64,000 nucleotides of DNA, taken from positions 37,140,750 through 37,204,749 of the forward strand of contig JAGTTD010000005.1 in NCBI GenBank assembly GCA_018398585.1, written 5' to 3'. The notes beneath the pieces are model-generated. The model was not told the DNA's origin. It searched no databases and was given only the letters and a program-made list of their open reading frames with translations. Origin of the DNA: Simmondsia chinensis (Eukaryota; Streptophyta; Magnoliopsida; Caryophyllales; Simmondsiaceae). The stretch's first letter is position 1. Each line of letters opens with the position of its first letter. Below are positions 11,271 to 22,375 of the stretch, piece after piece. The translations under genes were made by a program, and so were the position numbers.

Positions 11271-11523
11271 ATACGGTCTATTTATCAGATACTAATGCAA
11301 CAGATTTCATTAAAACTCTGAAATTAAGCGTACTTGGGCGAGAGTAGTACCAGAATGAGTAACCTCCTGGGAAAGTCCTCGTATTGCCAATCCTAAAAGG
11401 TTAGGGGTCCTTGGAAACAGCCTCTCGGCAGGGTTACACCTTGAAAGGGTGAGGCTGCATACATCCACTTCTCCCAGATTCTGCTTGTACAGAAGCCTTT
11501 GAGGCACTGGGTCTATTGTTGTG
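11271..11523 (+). mobile_element. 5S-headed SINE, full-length copy C
   Basis: A perfect 17-bp duplication TTTTAATACTTGACTGT (11254-11270 and 11524-11540) sets both ends. The 5' end starts where 5S rRNA starts. The head runs through TACTAATGCA, AAGCGTACTTGGGCGAGAG and GTAACCTCCTGGGAAAG, then joins the Angio-type tail and ends TTGTTGTG. With both ends set by the duplication, it is a reference for this family. Confidence 0.92.
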
Positions 11524-11540
11524 TTTTAATACTTGACTGT

Positions 11541-12006
11541 TCAGAAAAATTACTCCTAAGACAAAAGGAGAAGCGAAAAAGGACATCAAAATAACATACA
11601 AAAGATTTTACGTAGAAACTTCCTCTCAACTAAAGAGAGAAATCACAGAACCCAAACGAGTACATAATCCACTATGAAATTAGGAATTACAACCAACCAT
11701 AACATAAAATCCCATCTTACAATCTCATCCCAAATATCGGTTTTTCACGGTGAGCTACTGTTAAAACAACTCTAGACAAATAACAAAAAAAAAAATGTTT
11801 GAAAACAAAATTTGCAGTTGGAATGGGGTATTTGTGGGCATGTATATGACAAGGTGGGGCAGGTATTGTAATTTATACCTGACCTATATCTGTTACCCGC
11901 CTCATTTGCACTCGTTCCCTTTTTCTAAATTTTTCTTTTGCTTTTATTTTTTTTCATTTTTATTTTTGTACAACATTGTATTTGAGATAAAATAATACAC
12001 AAATTA

Positions 12007-12072
<66 letters not shown>

Positions 12073-12349
12073 TGAAGCAAATCCGAAGTTGTAAAATAGT
12101 AAATCCCTATAATTCTCGGTTAACAAATTTTGGTTTTAATAAATTTAAAACTAGATTTTCGCATTTTGTTTTCAACTCTTACTCAAATTAAAAAAAAAAA
12201 AAATTAAAATAAAAAAAACAGTTTCTAAAACATATTTCTCAATTTTAAAAACATCAAAAATTATTAACAAAAAAACATACCAAATAGGTCTAAGTAATTG
12301 GAATGCAGAGGAAAAGAGATGTTTAAGGAGCGTAAATAAGATGAGTTAG
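11541..12349. other. AT-rich DNA with microsatellites
   Basis: No gene is seen. An (ACAT)n tract lies at about 12008-12033 and (TA)n at about 12034-12067. A-rich stretches occur near 12190-12220. Confidence 0.6.
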
Positions 12350-12943
12350 CATGTTATTTTAAGATCGAAAGGCTTAGCTTATTCAAGCTCAAGCCCAATT
12401 AAACTACTCGTTTAGCTAGGTGAGTTGAGCCCAAGAGCTTGTTTGGCCAAGTTGTAAAGAATTGTTTCCTTTAAAACACTTTTCGTAAAAGTAGTTGTAA
12501 AAAAAATGTTTTCTATAGGAGTATTTTTGTATTGAATTCTTTCGGTTTTTCTTCTGCTTTTAATTTAAAGGAAAAATATTATTTTTCTACTTCTATTTTA
12601 ACGCAAAAAAAAAAAAAAAAAAACTTCTAGCTGTATTATAACATTTTCCTTCCCAAGCTAAACACCCTTAAATCCGGGGAAAGGAAGGGGGGCGGGGGGG
12701 CGAGCCTTTTTGAAAAATTATACTTTTTACCAAAAAAAAAGCTTCGCTAAACAAGCCGTAGGCCTGATATAGCTCAGGCTTATTAGCTAGTAAGCCCGAA
12801 TGGGCCATCTTGAGCTAAATTATGAACATAAATGTACTTAGCTGATGCCAAATTTGAGCCTAAAAAAAGCAAGGTCGAGCTTAGATGAGTTGAGCAAAGT
12901 ATTGGAGCTAGATGAGCTCAAACTCGGCATGGCTTAGGGCCAA
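12350..12943. mobile_element. hAT-derived GAGCTCG-rich relic with inserted T/A-rich MITE
   Basis: Degenerate GAGCTTGAGCTC/AAGCTCG words resemble the subterminal repeats of the hAT element at 35844-40125. Between about 12430 and 12760 they are interrupted by AAGTAGTTGT..TTTTCTTC-type MITE sequence. No coding sequence was seen. Confidence 0.4.
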
Positions 12944-13640
12944 CAAAAATGGCGTCCCGAGCTTGTGTTCGTGTCATACCATAGGTTCTAGAAAAGGGAT
13001 CAATTCAATTAAACAGATCAAGAACCCTCAATCTTTACCCAACCTAATTAATAAACAGATAACCAACAAGTAACCTTTTTTTGTTACATGCTAATTTGTT
13101 TGCAAATAATGTCCTTACGATTGACAAATAATGAATAAAAACATATCTATTAACTACTAAAATGAATTATCAAATTATCATTGTCAAGGATAGTTTAAAT
13201 TATCTTATTTGACATAGGCTACATATATCTTAACATAACTATATACAACAACAACAGACCCAATGCCTCAAGGGCTCCCGCTTAAGCGGGGTCTGAGGGG
13301 GTGGATGTACGCAGCCTTACCCCTTCAGGGGGTAGCCCTGCCGAAAGGCTATTTCCGAGGACTCCCAACCTTATAGGGTTGGCAACACGAGGACTTCCCA
13401 GGAGGTCATCCATCCTGGTACTACTTTCTCCCAAGCACGCTTAACTTCCAAGTTCTAATGGGATCCGGTGCATTAATGCCTGGTAAATGAACCCTCTTAA
13501 CATAACCATATAAATGAGTTATACATGTTTGATAACAGGTTGACCTTGCTCAAATCCTAATTTAGCCTAATTACTTACACGGGTTACACGTATCAACCCA
13601 AATTCAACAGGTTGATCCATGCACCCTTTTTTTCGTAATA
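12944..13640. mobile_element. hAT-type MITE split by a SINE
   Basis: The left part (GTGTTCGTGTCATACC, AACCCTCAATCTTTACCCAACC) and right part (GGGTTACACGTATCAACCC) correspond to 4350-4917. The 5S-headed SINE at 13246-13495 interrupts it. Confidence 0.5.
13246..13495 (-). mobile_element. 5S-headed SINE, full-length copy D
   Basis: On the minus strand it opens with TAATGCACCGGATCCCAT, then GTTAAGCGTGCTTGGG and GACCTCCTGGGAAGTCCTCG, all 5S rRNA in order, followed by the Angio-type tail and TTGTTGTTG. The flanks are a 17-bp duplication CTTAACATAACTATATA at 13229-13245 and 13496-13512, differing at one base. It is the best preserved head in the window. Confidence 0.93.
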
Positions 13641-13942
13641 GAGGTGTTTAGGTCAAGTTAAAACACATCATTGAATAAAATACACTACATATGTTACATA
13701 TGTATATACACTATATCATACATTGATCATTGTTTCTCTAATTATGAACCGTGATATGCAGTTCCACAAACTCGTTTATGTAATTACTTTTTAAAATAAC
13801 TTTTAATGATTTGGAGACCCTAAACAATTGATGATACTGGAAACTTACTATCACGATCATATCATCAATATGCGCAATCAACTGAATGGACGGAACATTA
13901 CCGATATCGATAATAGCTCTAGTAATTGAAAATTGAGCCCGG

Positions 13943-16900
13943 TTAGTACGGAACAGGCACATGAACCGATGGAGGGCCGGATCTCATGTCTTCAAGCAAA
14001 AGGTTTAGAAGAGCCTGTGCAACTGGACCTTCTTTTCCTACAAAACAATATATAAACTCAAACGAGAATTTGAATGGAAAATAAAGAAAAAACTCAACCT
14101 AAATTCAGTGAAGTGATACTCATCATAAACTTAGCGATACCTACCACTCAAATTCATACCCACCATGTTTCATTAGTTGTTACATATATGAATTGAATAC
14201 CTACACCCGTTCCAGTAGGTACAAATCCATACCATACCCATACCCACTCCACTACCAGTGAGTATATAATCGGTACTCATTACCCCCACAATTTGGGTGT
14301 CCAACGGTTACCAATATTCCTGCATGTAATTATTGAAAATTACCTTTTGTAATCCAGTTATATTTGCCACCTTTTTTGATGAACCTAATGAGTACATAGA
14401 TTGTGAGACGAGGCATGTGATATTGTGCGAGTATGAGACTGGTATGGTAGGTACAACAGTACACTGGTATGCTCAAACACCATGACCAACGATCCTATGC
14501 TCAATAAAGATAAGTTTGGGACTAAATGAGCCAGCCAAGCTCAATCTAATCGAGCCACAACAAGCCTAGATCAAGCTTAAATGAGCCTAAAAAAGACAAA
14601 TTTAGCTCGAGCTCACCAAGCTAAGCTCAAGCTTAAAACCTCTATCAGTAGCTCCAAACCGAGCCTCAAGCCTAGTCAAATGTTAGGAAGTTGAGTTGAG
14701 CTAAGTCTCAAGCCTGTCTTGCCATTACAAAGAGCGAGGGAGCTGTTAAACATCATCTGACTTTAAGATCAGCCTATGGAGTTGGAATATATGAGGTCTA
14801 TATATTTGCCCAAGTGGGGTTCCATCCTATACCAATTGGCATTAGATGTAGTAACTCACTAGACACAAATATTTGATCCTTTCTCTTTCACAAATCTAAT
14901 ATATGATTCTTAATGAACTCACAAATATTAGCAGGAGCCATGGGGGAGGTAGAGAAGACTTACCATTACCGATGACATGTTCATCCCACTGCACCACAGG
15001 AAGAACAAGGACACCACTCCCAATCAGCATCATCTCAACCGCGTCCTTCCCTTCCTCAACGGTCACATTCCTTGCACTCAAACCTCGAAGTTTCCCCTTC
15101 CTCACAAGATCTTCCGCAAGCGTCATCGCTCTCTTAGCTGTGCACCCACTTAAGATCTTATCAAACGGAGGCATCAAAAGCTCATTATCCTTCGTAATGA
15201 ATGCCACATTCATATTTGGCCCTTCTGCAATAAACCCATCAGAATCCAACCAGATTGACGCAAAACAACCTCTCTCTTCAGCTTCCATCTTGGATAGCAC
15301 GTTTGGTAGGTAATTCACACTCTTCATCGTGGAAAACATTGGAGGCTTTATCGGGATTGATGAGGTAATTAGTTTAATGCCCCTATGATCGGGCGGTGAG
15401 AGAGCTTGGATTACAATGGCATATAGAGCTGGTTGATTAGAACCAGATGGAGAGAGTTGAAAATCGCCAGGCCCAGACGAAAGCCAATATCTAAGTGATC
15501 CTTTTCGACACTTAGAAGCACTTACAGTTTGTATGAGTATTCTTCTTATGCTTTCTCTATTGAATGGGAGGTCAATTTTTGCCATGGATGCGGATCTTAA
15601 GAAACGGTCAAGGTGTTGATCCAACTCGTATAGATGTCTGCAATGCAGAAAAGTGTAAAAGAGAGAAACTCAACTACCCATGCCATGAGATTCGGTTAGC
15701 GAGGCATTTTAGTGTTCAAAAAAAAAAAAAAAAAGATCCGTTAGCAAGCATGAAAAAGGTAAAAGTAGCTGAGTTTGAATATTTTGAGTTGAAAATGGAT
15801 ATAGTTAAACAAGACGACTTTGATTAATCCAACTTTTGCGAAAATGAAACCAAAATACGTTCGTGGGGCTAGAGGCTCGGATTGTCAACATTTAGTTCGG
15901 CTCGGACATAGCTTGAAGCCAGTCGAGCTTGGAAGCTCCTAGCTCAAGCTTGCCTCATCATATGCTTGGGCTTGGTTCGACCAGAATCGGTTGACTTGAA
16001 CCAGGCTCAGTGAGCTCCAAGCTAAGCTTACCCCATTTAGACTCAATTAAGATAGCCATTGTGCGCTATTTAAGCTCAAGCTGAACTCATTTACGCTCAC
16101 ACTTGTCTCGATTGCACATATTTATGTTAATAAATTTTATTAAGAAAAACTAGTTCAGTCTCGCAAGCCTTTGAGCTTGAGCTTTAATAGGCTTGGGCTC
16201 GGATCATTAAACTAAATGAGCCGGCTCAGCTTGGCGGGAGCTCGCAACAGCTGGAATGTGCTGTCCTGCCTCAAACATTGGATGATTGGAACATGATGTA
16301 TTATTTGCAAACTTCTTTCAATAAAGAATTGCAAACTTTGTATCAATAGGAATTATCAGATAGGAATCGTTAGGAGTGTAAATGAACTACTCATGTTGGA
16401 GACTGATTAAGACTCACCAGTATTTGTTTTGGAGGTTTGATTAGCTTATTGAGTTGTATTTGAGTAGGCTTGCTGAGCTTAATCAAGGAGTGCTCAACTG
16501 ACTAACGTTTGCGAATGGTTTCATAAGGGCCTGTTAAGGGCTCGTTACGGACTTTTTAAGAGTTAGTTAAGGGCTTGATATTAGATCGATAATGGCTCGA
16601 AAATAAATCAAATTGCTCAGCTCGGTTGCGAGCTTGACTCGGTAGCAAACTGGACTTATTATATGCTTGACCCGGCATGATAAAACTAACTACTCAAATC
16701 GAGCCAAGTATCGAATACACTAACAATTTATTGAACCAACTTCCAACAAAGGTTTGAAAGCTCAATAAAAACTCAGCTTGAACTCGAGTTTAGTAGCCTT
16801 ATCAACCTCAAGTTCGAACAAGGAGATATTTAGCTCGATTGACTCGTTTACACCTCTAGGCATGGTAAATACCAGAAGAGGATGCAGATTAAACTATCAG

Positions 16901-18457
16901 CACATAAATGGCAACGTTAGATTATAAGTGATACCCGTCCATTATAGCTGCGGTGTCGAAGACACCGTGTCCTCGGTGTACCATGTGGTCATCAATAGGG
17001 ATCACCATAGCTGCAGGGTCAGTCGTGATTCCACCAAATAGGCTGGAGTACATGGCTAAGAACTGCTCTTTGCCCTTGAGGCTCTCTCTACTCAACCTCA
17101 GTCTTTCCATAGCCTGCCATTACAGTGAATTAAGATGAATAGAATTACTATTTGTTCAGCACAGCACTCCTAATTAAAATTTACAAGGAACTGAAGCTAG
17201 CAGTTTATAGGAGTCGAGCCGCGCCCAAGCCTGTCTGGTTCAAAGCTCGGCCCAAAGCTTGCTGAGGTTGAAGCTCAGTTTGCCATAGGCTTGGGATCGG
17301 CTTGGCTCGGCTCGGTCGAGCTTGAACCCAACTTGGTGAATTTTTGAACTAAGCTTGCCTTTTTTAGGTTCATTCAGGTTCAAACTAGGCTTCATTGCGC
17401 ATAATTAAGCTAATAAATTGTATTAAAATAGGCTCATTTAGACCATGTTCAAGCTTTACTAGGCTTGGAATAAGCTCAACAAGCTAAACAAGCCAAACCT
17501 TTCCAGCTCTATGATGAGCTGGCTCGTGAGCCCATTTGCACCCCCAATGGAAGCATATTACTGTTTCAAAGGAATCAATCAGTGCACCTAATCACAGATA
17601 GTCGACCTTTGTATTATGATCAAACAATAGGACATAGCACAACTAATGTGCACACTCGGTATAGCCTTAAATTTTAACAGAAAAGGATTAACTTAAGTGG
17701 CAAGGAACTTGGACCAGTGCGCCTTACGAAGCATCAATTGTCAAGTGTAAGGTTTGAGTCCTGCCATTGAGTACAAACAACTTCAGGGGGCAGACCATAG
17801 GTTATTCAACTCCAACTTACCCTGTTACGACAGGAAACTTCTAAGTGGTAAGAACATGCAACATGAGCATTCGTTCAGATGTGCACAAAACAGACGCAGA
17901 TACCCAGGTTACCCAAAGAAGAAAACTAATGTTCGCGTCTTTATAATCCACCCACCCCCCAAAAAAAGCTCTAAAAAGTCATTGGAGACCGTGGATTTCA
18001 ATCCTTGGGTTTGGAATTACGCAGATTGTAGAGTCCAATAAAACAAAACCAAAACTAACAAGACGTTTCCATGCTAAAGAGGTATGTGACATGGATAATA
18101 GACTATGATTCTGCTTTGTTTAGGGCACCTCTTCCAGTAGTATTCATATACAAAAGTAAGTAGAAAAATCATGTCACAAATTTTTAAATTTGAGTTTGAA
18201 AGCCATGCTCCAAACCAAGCTATACCACAATCACATATATGTGAAGCTAGGACCGGCAAATGTGTCGTATCGTTTTCATGTTTGTGTTATGCAAGGACTT
18301 TAGAAAAGAAGTTGAGCCGAACTTTACCAATTCATTAAATAGGTTAGAAATCCCTACCGAATTAATAATACACCTCACGGTTTATATCAGAAATAAAGAG
18401 ATCACATATTTATAATTTCCAAAATAAATTACTAAATTAACATGACCAAATATAGTT

Positions 18458-18495
<38 letters not shown>

Positions 18496-20590
18496 AAACC
18501 ACTATCTTCATGTTATGTTCTTGAGTGTTATCTTCTGGTATCAGACTTTGCCAGCTCGATGTGAAGCAAATAATCTAAATTAGGGATAATACACGAATGA
18601 TTAGAGAAAGAAAGACACCTCGGCACATGATAGTAGCGGAACATCAGACAAAACAGCAGAATCTGTGAAATGGCAAACAAAATCACTTTATGTCACGATA
18701 AATGCCTCCACAAATTAAGATTGTAAAACTTCAACGGGTCTTAACACTGATCCATGGAGTTGGCATATACAAAGTTCACATATAAGCCCAAATGAGGTTT
18801 ATCCTAAAACTAATTGGCATTAGGCAGTGTTGATAAAACTATACGTAGCTGAATAGATCATTGGCGGGTATCTCAATAAGGGGAAGATACGTCTACTCCA
18901 ATCAATGGCTTCCTGTTTCACTAGAACTTGAGTTAGTATACTGGGTTTATATATTGATTTCTTCTATTTCACAACTCCAATATAGGATAATTTAACTATA
19001 TTCATATGTCAAGGTTTTCCTCACATGTGAGTCTATTTGAATTTTAGATGCTCCCCATGACCAATTCGTCAAACGAAAAAGGGTATCCTTCGTTTTAGAT
19101 TTACCATTCATGGTGATGGTGACAAAAGAGAGAACTAATTAGAGTCGAGAGTCTTCCCTGATACCATAAGAAATTCAACCAGGCCTTTGGCCCGACCACG
19201 AAATCGCCATATATTAGGTCTGATATGGAGTGTCTATGACGTTAGCCTAATTTAACTAGTTAATTCTAATTGAGTCCAATTTAATTAGTCTAGCCTTATC
19301 AGCCCAATTTCTAGAAGTAATTTAGATTTCATTTTAGAGTGTTAGAATTTATCCTTGTACTTCTCAATTAGGATTTAGTTCATTTACATTTGTCTATTAG
19401 GGTTTAATTTATCATTATTTTTATCTTTTAGGAATGAGTCTTCAATTATAAATACCCCTAGGATTAGCCATGTATTCATTCATTCTTCAATTGAAATTGA
19501 TCAATTCTTTTCTATTCTTGGCCTAAACTATCAAGGTAGTGAAATTGGTAAAGTCAGCAACCTATCAATCTCTACACATTTTGCTATAGTAAGGTTTCTA
19601 ACCTCGCTATTCAATTCTCTGATATGTTCCTATGTCAAGGTCCACATATAAGTCATCCTACACCAATTGGCATTAGGGCACTGTTTGGTAGAGGGGCCGT
19701 TTGTTTCAATCGAAAACTTGTTCCCAGCTTCTGATATTTCTTTGTTTATTTTAAAAGAAAACATCTTCCACATATCATTCTGTACCTTTTTTATAGCCAA
19801 CACAAACTCAAGCTAATTCAAACTCGGACCGGTTCATACCTCGAGACTTTGAAATGATAACTTCCTCCGCTTTATAAGATAAGTGATACGTTCCCAAAAT
19901 AGGTATATTGGCCTATAATATTAGGTTAGCTTAATAGGTAGTATAATGAGTCCTGCCCAGGGAAGGACATATATTATTCTATATATAAAAGAGTCATTGT
20001 AATCCAAGGAAATCTAATGAAATTAAATGTCATCATTTACTTTCCATCTCTTATCTCTTTATTTTCAGTATTTTATAGTTTTTTTAGTTTTAGTATATTT
20101 TCCATTTTTAAAAAAAAAATGATCGCATCAATAAGTCATTTTCAATCCTTTTTGAGGGAAACCAATTCTCTCGAAAAATCATTTTCCGTCAAAGAATGCA
20201 CACCAAATAATGAAAAACGGAAAACCAATTCTTAGAATTTGATTTTTGAGCCTATATGTTGACCTCTCTGTCACAACTCCTACCGTTAGACATTTAACTA
20301 TACTCACATATAAACTTTGGAACAGTACAAACAAATAAGATCATCAAAGAAGTATAAACGAAACGAATCAAGAAACAAGAACGAGAGAAGTACTACAACT
20401 TACCGATCGAGGATTCGGCAGAACTAGAATTCCGAACAATTCCAACCCAAGATGAAAAAGAAACGCCATAACCGCGGAAGGAAACGTTTCGCTGATCATA
20501 GAAAGCGCAATTGCGAGGCTGATGGGTGAATTTGGAGAGAAGATGTGAACTCTTCAATGGAGATTCAGTGATGGCGCGCAGGAAAGCCAT
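13943..20590 (-). CDS. ADCL: Aminodeoxychorismate lyase / D-amino-acid transaminase, plastidic (5 exons)
   Basis: PLP-dependent fold-type IV enzyme. Its plant homologue converts aminodeoxychorismate to p-aminobenzoate plus pyruvate for folate synthesis, and has also been assigned D-amino-acid transaminase activity. Exons on the minus strand: 20590-20404, 18662-18619, 17113-16935, 15637-14964 and 14037-13943. All borders are GT..AG and phases agree, giving 1179 nt (392 residues), in the family's size range. Exon 1 encodes a Ser/Arg-rich leader, a likely plastid transit peptide. Core motifs are HMVHRGHGVFDT, YELDQHLDR, MKSVNYLPNVL with the probable PLP lysine near residue 242, EGPNMNVAF, and a PSVHVPVPY end. 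Introns 2-4 carry hAT and LTR relics. RRP46 lies upstream in the same direction. The 44-nt exon 2 is the least certain exon, though phase and the homologous VPLLS text support it. Confidence 0.94.
14550..14905. mobile_element. hAT-type relic and LTR relic in ADCL intron 4
   Basis: 14550-14725 is GAGCCnAAGCTCAAGCC-type hAT subterminal repeat. 14743-14900 matches the short LTR family on the minus strand (CCCAAGTGGGGTTCCATCC, CCAATTGGCATTAGATG). Confidence 0.5.
15865..16260. mobile_element. hAT-derived GAGCTCG-rich relic in ADCL intron 3
   Basis: Dense degenerate words (GGCTCGG, GAGCTTGG, AAGCTCAAGC, GAGCCGGCTCAGC) like hAT subterminal repeats. The ends are not well defined. Confidence 0.45.
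16371..16858. mobile_element. Non-autonomous hAT MITE in ADCL intron 3
   Basis: The termini TAGGAGTGTAAATGAACTA and (inverted) TAGAGGTGTAAACGAGTCA match each other. The flanking 8-mers GGAATCGT (16363-16370) and GGCATGGT (16859-16866) agree at six of eight bases, fitting an aged hAT duplication. The interior is GAGCTTG/GGCTCG repeat and non-coding. Confidence 0.65.
17195..17546. mobile_element. Non-autonomous hAT MITE in ADCL intron 2
   Basis: The right end, inverted, reads GGGGTGCAAATGGGCTCACG, close to the TIR of the 4.3-kb hAT element (TAGGGCTGCAAATGAGCC). The interior is GGCTTGGCTCGGCTCGG-type repeat. It is a probable deletion derivative of that family or a relative. Confidence 0.6.
18240..18575. 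mobile_element. hAT-type MITE with (TA)n in ADCL intron 2
   Basis: The left end TAGGACCGGCAAATGTGTCG and inverted right end CGAGCTGGCAAAGTCTGATA are degenerate TIRs shared with 4350-4917. A (TA)n tract fills 18461-18490. It lies just 3' of the 44-nt exon 2 in gene orientation. Confidence 0.5.
18728..19050 (-). mobile_element. Short-LTR-family relic with internal insertion
   Basis: It shares CCCAAATGAGGTTTATCC, CTAATTGGCATTAGG, TCACAACTCCAATATAGG and CACATGTGAGTC with the short LTR family. About 100 bp near 18835-18945 are extra. Confidence 0.5.
19190..19640 (+). mobile_element. Possible LTR fragment with TATA motif
   Basis: A TATA-like ATTATAAATACCCC at 19458-19471 follows repeated TTTAATT/AGTCC text, and the arrangement looks like an LTR U3-R. 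No partner LTR or primer-binding site was found. It lies in ADCL intron 1. Confidence 0.35.
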
Positions 20591-20750
20591 TGAACAATGG
20601 AAGCTAACTGTCCGTGGGGGTTACGAGGGACCGTCAGGTTAATTGAAATGACAAAGAAAAAGCCGAATATAACCCAAACAATCCAAGTAACTGCTTGAGG
20701 CCCTTGAATTTTTAAGGCCTCTAAATTTTTGGATTGTGTTATTTAAAGTA

Positions 20751-21422
20751 GAGTAAATTACAGAAAATTTTTATAATTTTTGCTTTAAAAATAGAAAACT
20801 TCTCTCACAAATAAAATTACTTATTAGACCTCCTGACTTTTAAAAATTATCACTTTACCTCTAAATAACTTTTTTTAACCATTTTGCCCCTCAAAATAAA
20901 ATAATTAAATATTTAATTTTATTTTTAGGTAGAATTTTATATTTTAAGAAAAAATAATAATTTGTTTATATTTATAAAAAAAGAATTTTCTATATTTATA
21001 AAAATTATTATATTAAAAATTATATAGTAATGATATTATAATATCAATAAAAATATTATATTTTATCTTATAATACTTTTTATAAAAAATTTTAAAATAC
21101 TTTTATCTTTTAAACTTATAATATCATTACTATAATTAGCTAAAACAATTATATCTTTTATAAATATATAAAATTCCTTTAATTCGATTGCAAAAAATAT
21201 TAATTTTTTTTAATTTTTGCCTAATAGTATAAAACACCCTTCTAAAAATATAATTAAATATTTAACCCCCTTACTTTTGAGAGGTAAAATGGTCAAAAAA
21301 AAGTTTTATGGGGGTTAAGTGATAAATTTTTAAAAATAATGGAATTTTTTAAGTGCTTTTATTTGTGAAGGGGGTTTTCTGTTTTTGAGGTAAAAAACGG
21401 AGGAATTTTTTATAATTTACCC
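20751..21422. mobile_element. Mutator-like MITE upstream of ADCL
   Basis: Long inverted repeats of about 200 bp (outer ends GAGTAAATTA and TAATTTACCC) are flanked by a perfect 9-bp duplication TTTAAAGTA (20742-20750 and 21423-21431). It is AT-rich and non-coding. The near end lies 160 bp upstream of the ADCL start codon, so it occupies the promoter or leader region. Confidence 0.85.
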
Positions 21423-21569
21423 TTTAAAGTATCAATTGCTAATACTATCAAGTTTTGTAATCAAAATTTTTATAATTTGTCGTAACTGAATGGCTCTATT
21501 TGAAATTTTTTGCTTGGAGCCCCAAAAAATTAGGACTGGCCTTGACAAAAAGGAGTGACGATGGAGTTT

Positions 21570-22190
21570 GGTCCTGCGAATGTGTCATCTTATGTTGTTC
21601 ATGTATGTGTCATGTGAGCGATTCTAGAAATAGAGTTAACCTGAGTCAACGCGGGTCGGGTTGTAGTTTAGTCAGATATATTTGTGCTTAAATCATATCG
21701 AATTTTGGGTTAGATGGATTTATTCTAAGACTCGGGTTAGCATGGGTTGAGTTTGAGTTGCGTAGGGTGATTTTTCAGGTTTGAGTCGTATTGATTTAAG
21801 GTCAATCAAGTTAAGTCATTTCTAGTTGCAGATTATCTAGGTCGGGTCAAATTAGCTCAGACTGAGCCAAGTCGGGTCATTTTCTTGAGTAATCTCCAAG
21901 TTTGGATAAAGTATGTCGAGTTATCTTGGGTTTGGATCACCTCATGTTGCTCTCGTTCAAGTCAGGCCTAAGTCAAGTTCAAGTCATCTCGATTTTTGGA
22001 CATATCAAGATTGGTCATTTCTAATTTTAAGTTAAATCAGGTCAAGTTCAAGCTAGTCGAGCAATTCGGGTTCAAGTTACTCAAGTTGGGTGATCTTGAG
22101 TTTTGGGACAAATTAGGTTAGTCGGATTCGATTTCAAGTCATATTAGGTTTCGAGTTAATTGAGTTGGATTATTTTGAGTTTCATGTCCG
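21570..22190. repeat. Degenerate GGTTnGAGTC / GGGTCA periodic repeat
   Basis: Imprecise repeats of about 20-25 bp (TCAAGTTCAAGTCATCTCG, GGGTTTGGATCACCTC and similar). The left edge (GCGAATGTGTCATCTTATG) resembles the hAT-type MITE ends. It is similar in style to 59680-60300. No gene is seen. Confidence 0.45.
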
Positions 22191-22199
22191 TAGAGTTAA

Positions 22200-22375
22200 T
22201 ATGGAATTTGTTTGCTCCCCAAGAAATTGGAATATATGAAATTCATTTGATTTGGCAGTGGAATTATAGTTCTAATTCTAGCAAATAAGCCAAACCAGAA
22301 CTTGTAATTCTGAATCCCAATTCCAATCTCAATCCTAATTTCAAACTCCAATTCCATGCACCAAATAAGACATAA
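22200..22375. mobile_element. Small MITE with AATTCC-type arms
   Basis: The left arm (TGGAATTTGTTTGCTCC, GAATTATAGTTCTAATTC) and right arm (AATTCCATGCACCAAATAAG) are loosely inverted. Similar text occurs at 60310-60440. Confidence 0.35.

Noticed and set aside
11271..11523. Cassandra-type TRIM with 5S in its LTR
   Set aside because: No TG..CA LTR pair, primer-binding site or polypurine tract surrounds the 5S part. The ends are TTG-repeat tail and long duplications, as in SINEs.
13246..13495. Functional 5S rRNA gene
   Set aside because: The 5S-like part has many substitutions, is joined to a SINE tail and lies between target duplications; there is no tandem rDNA array.
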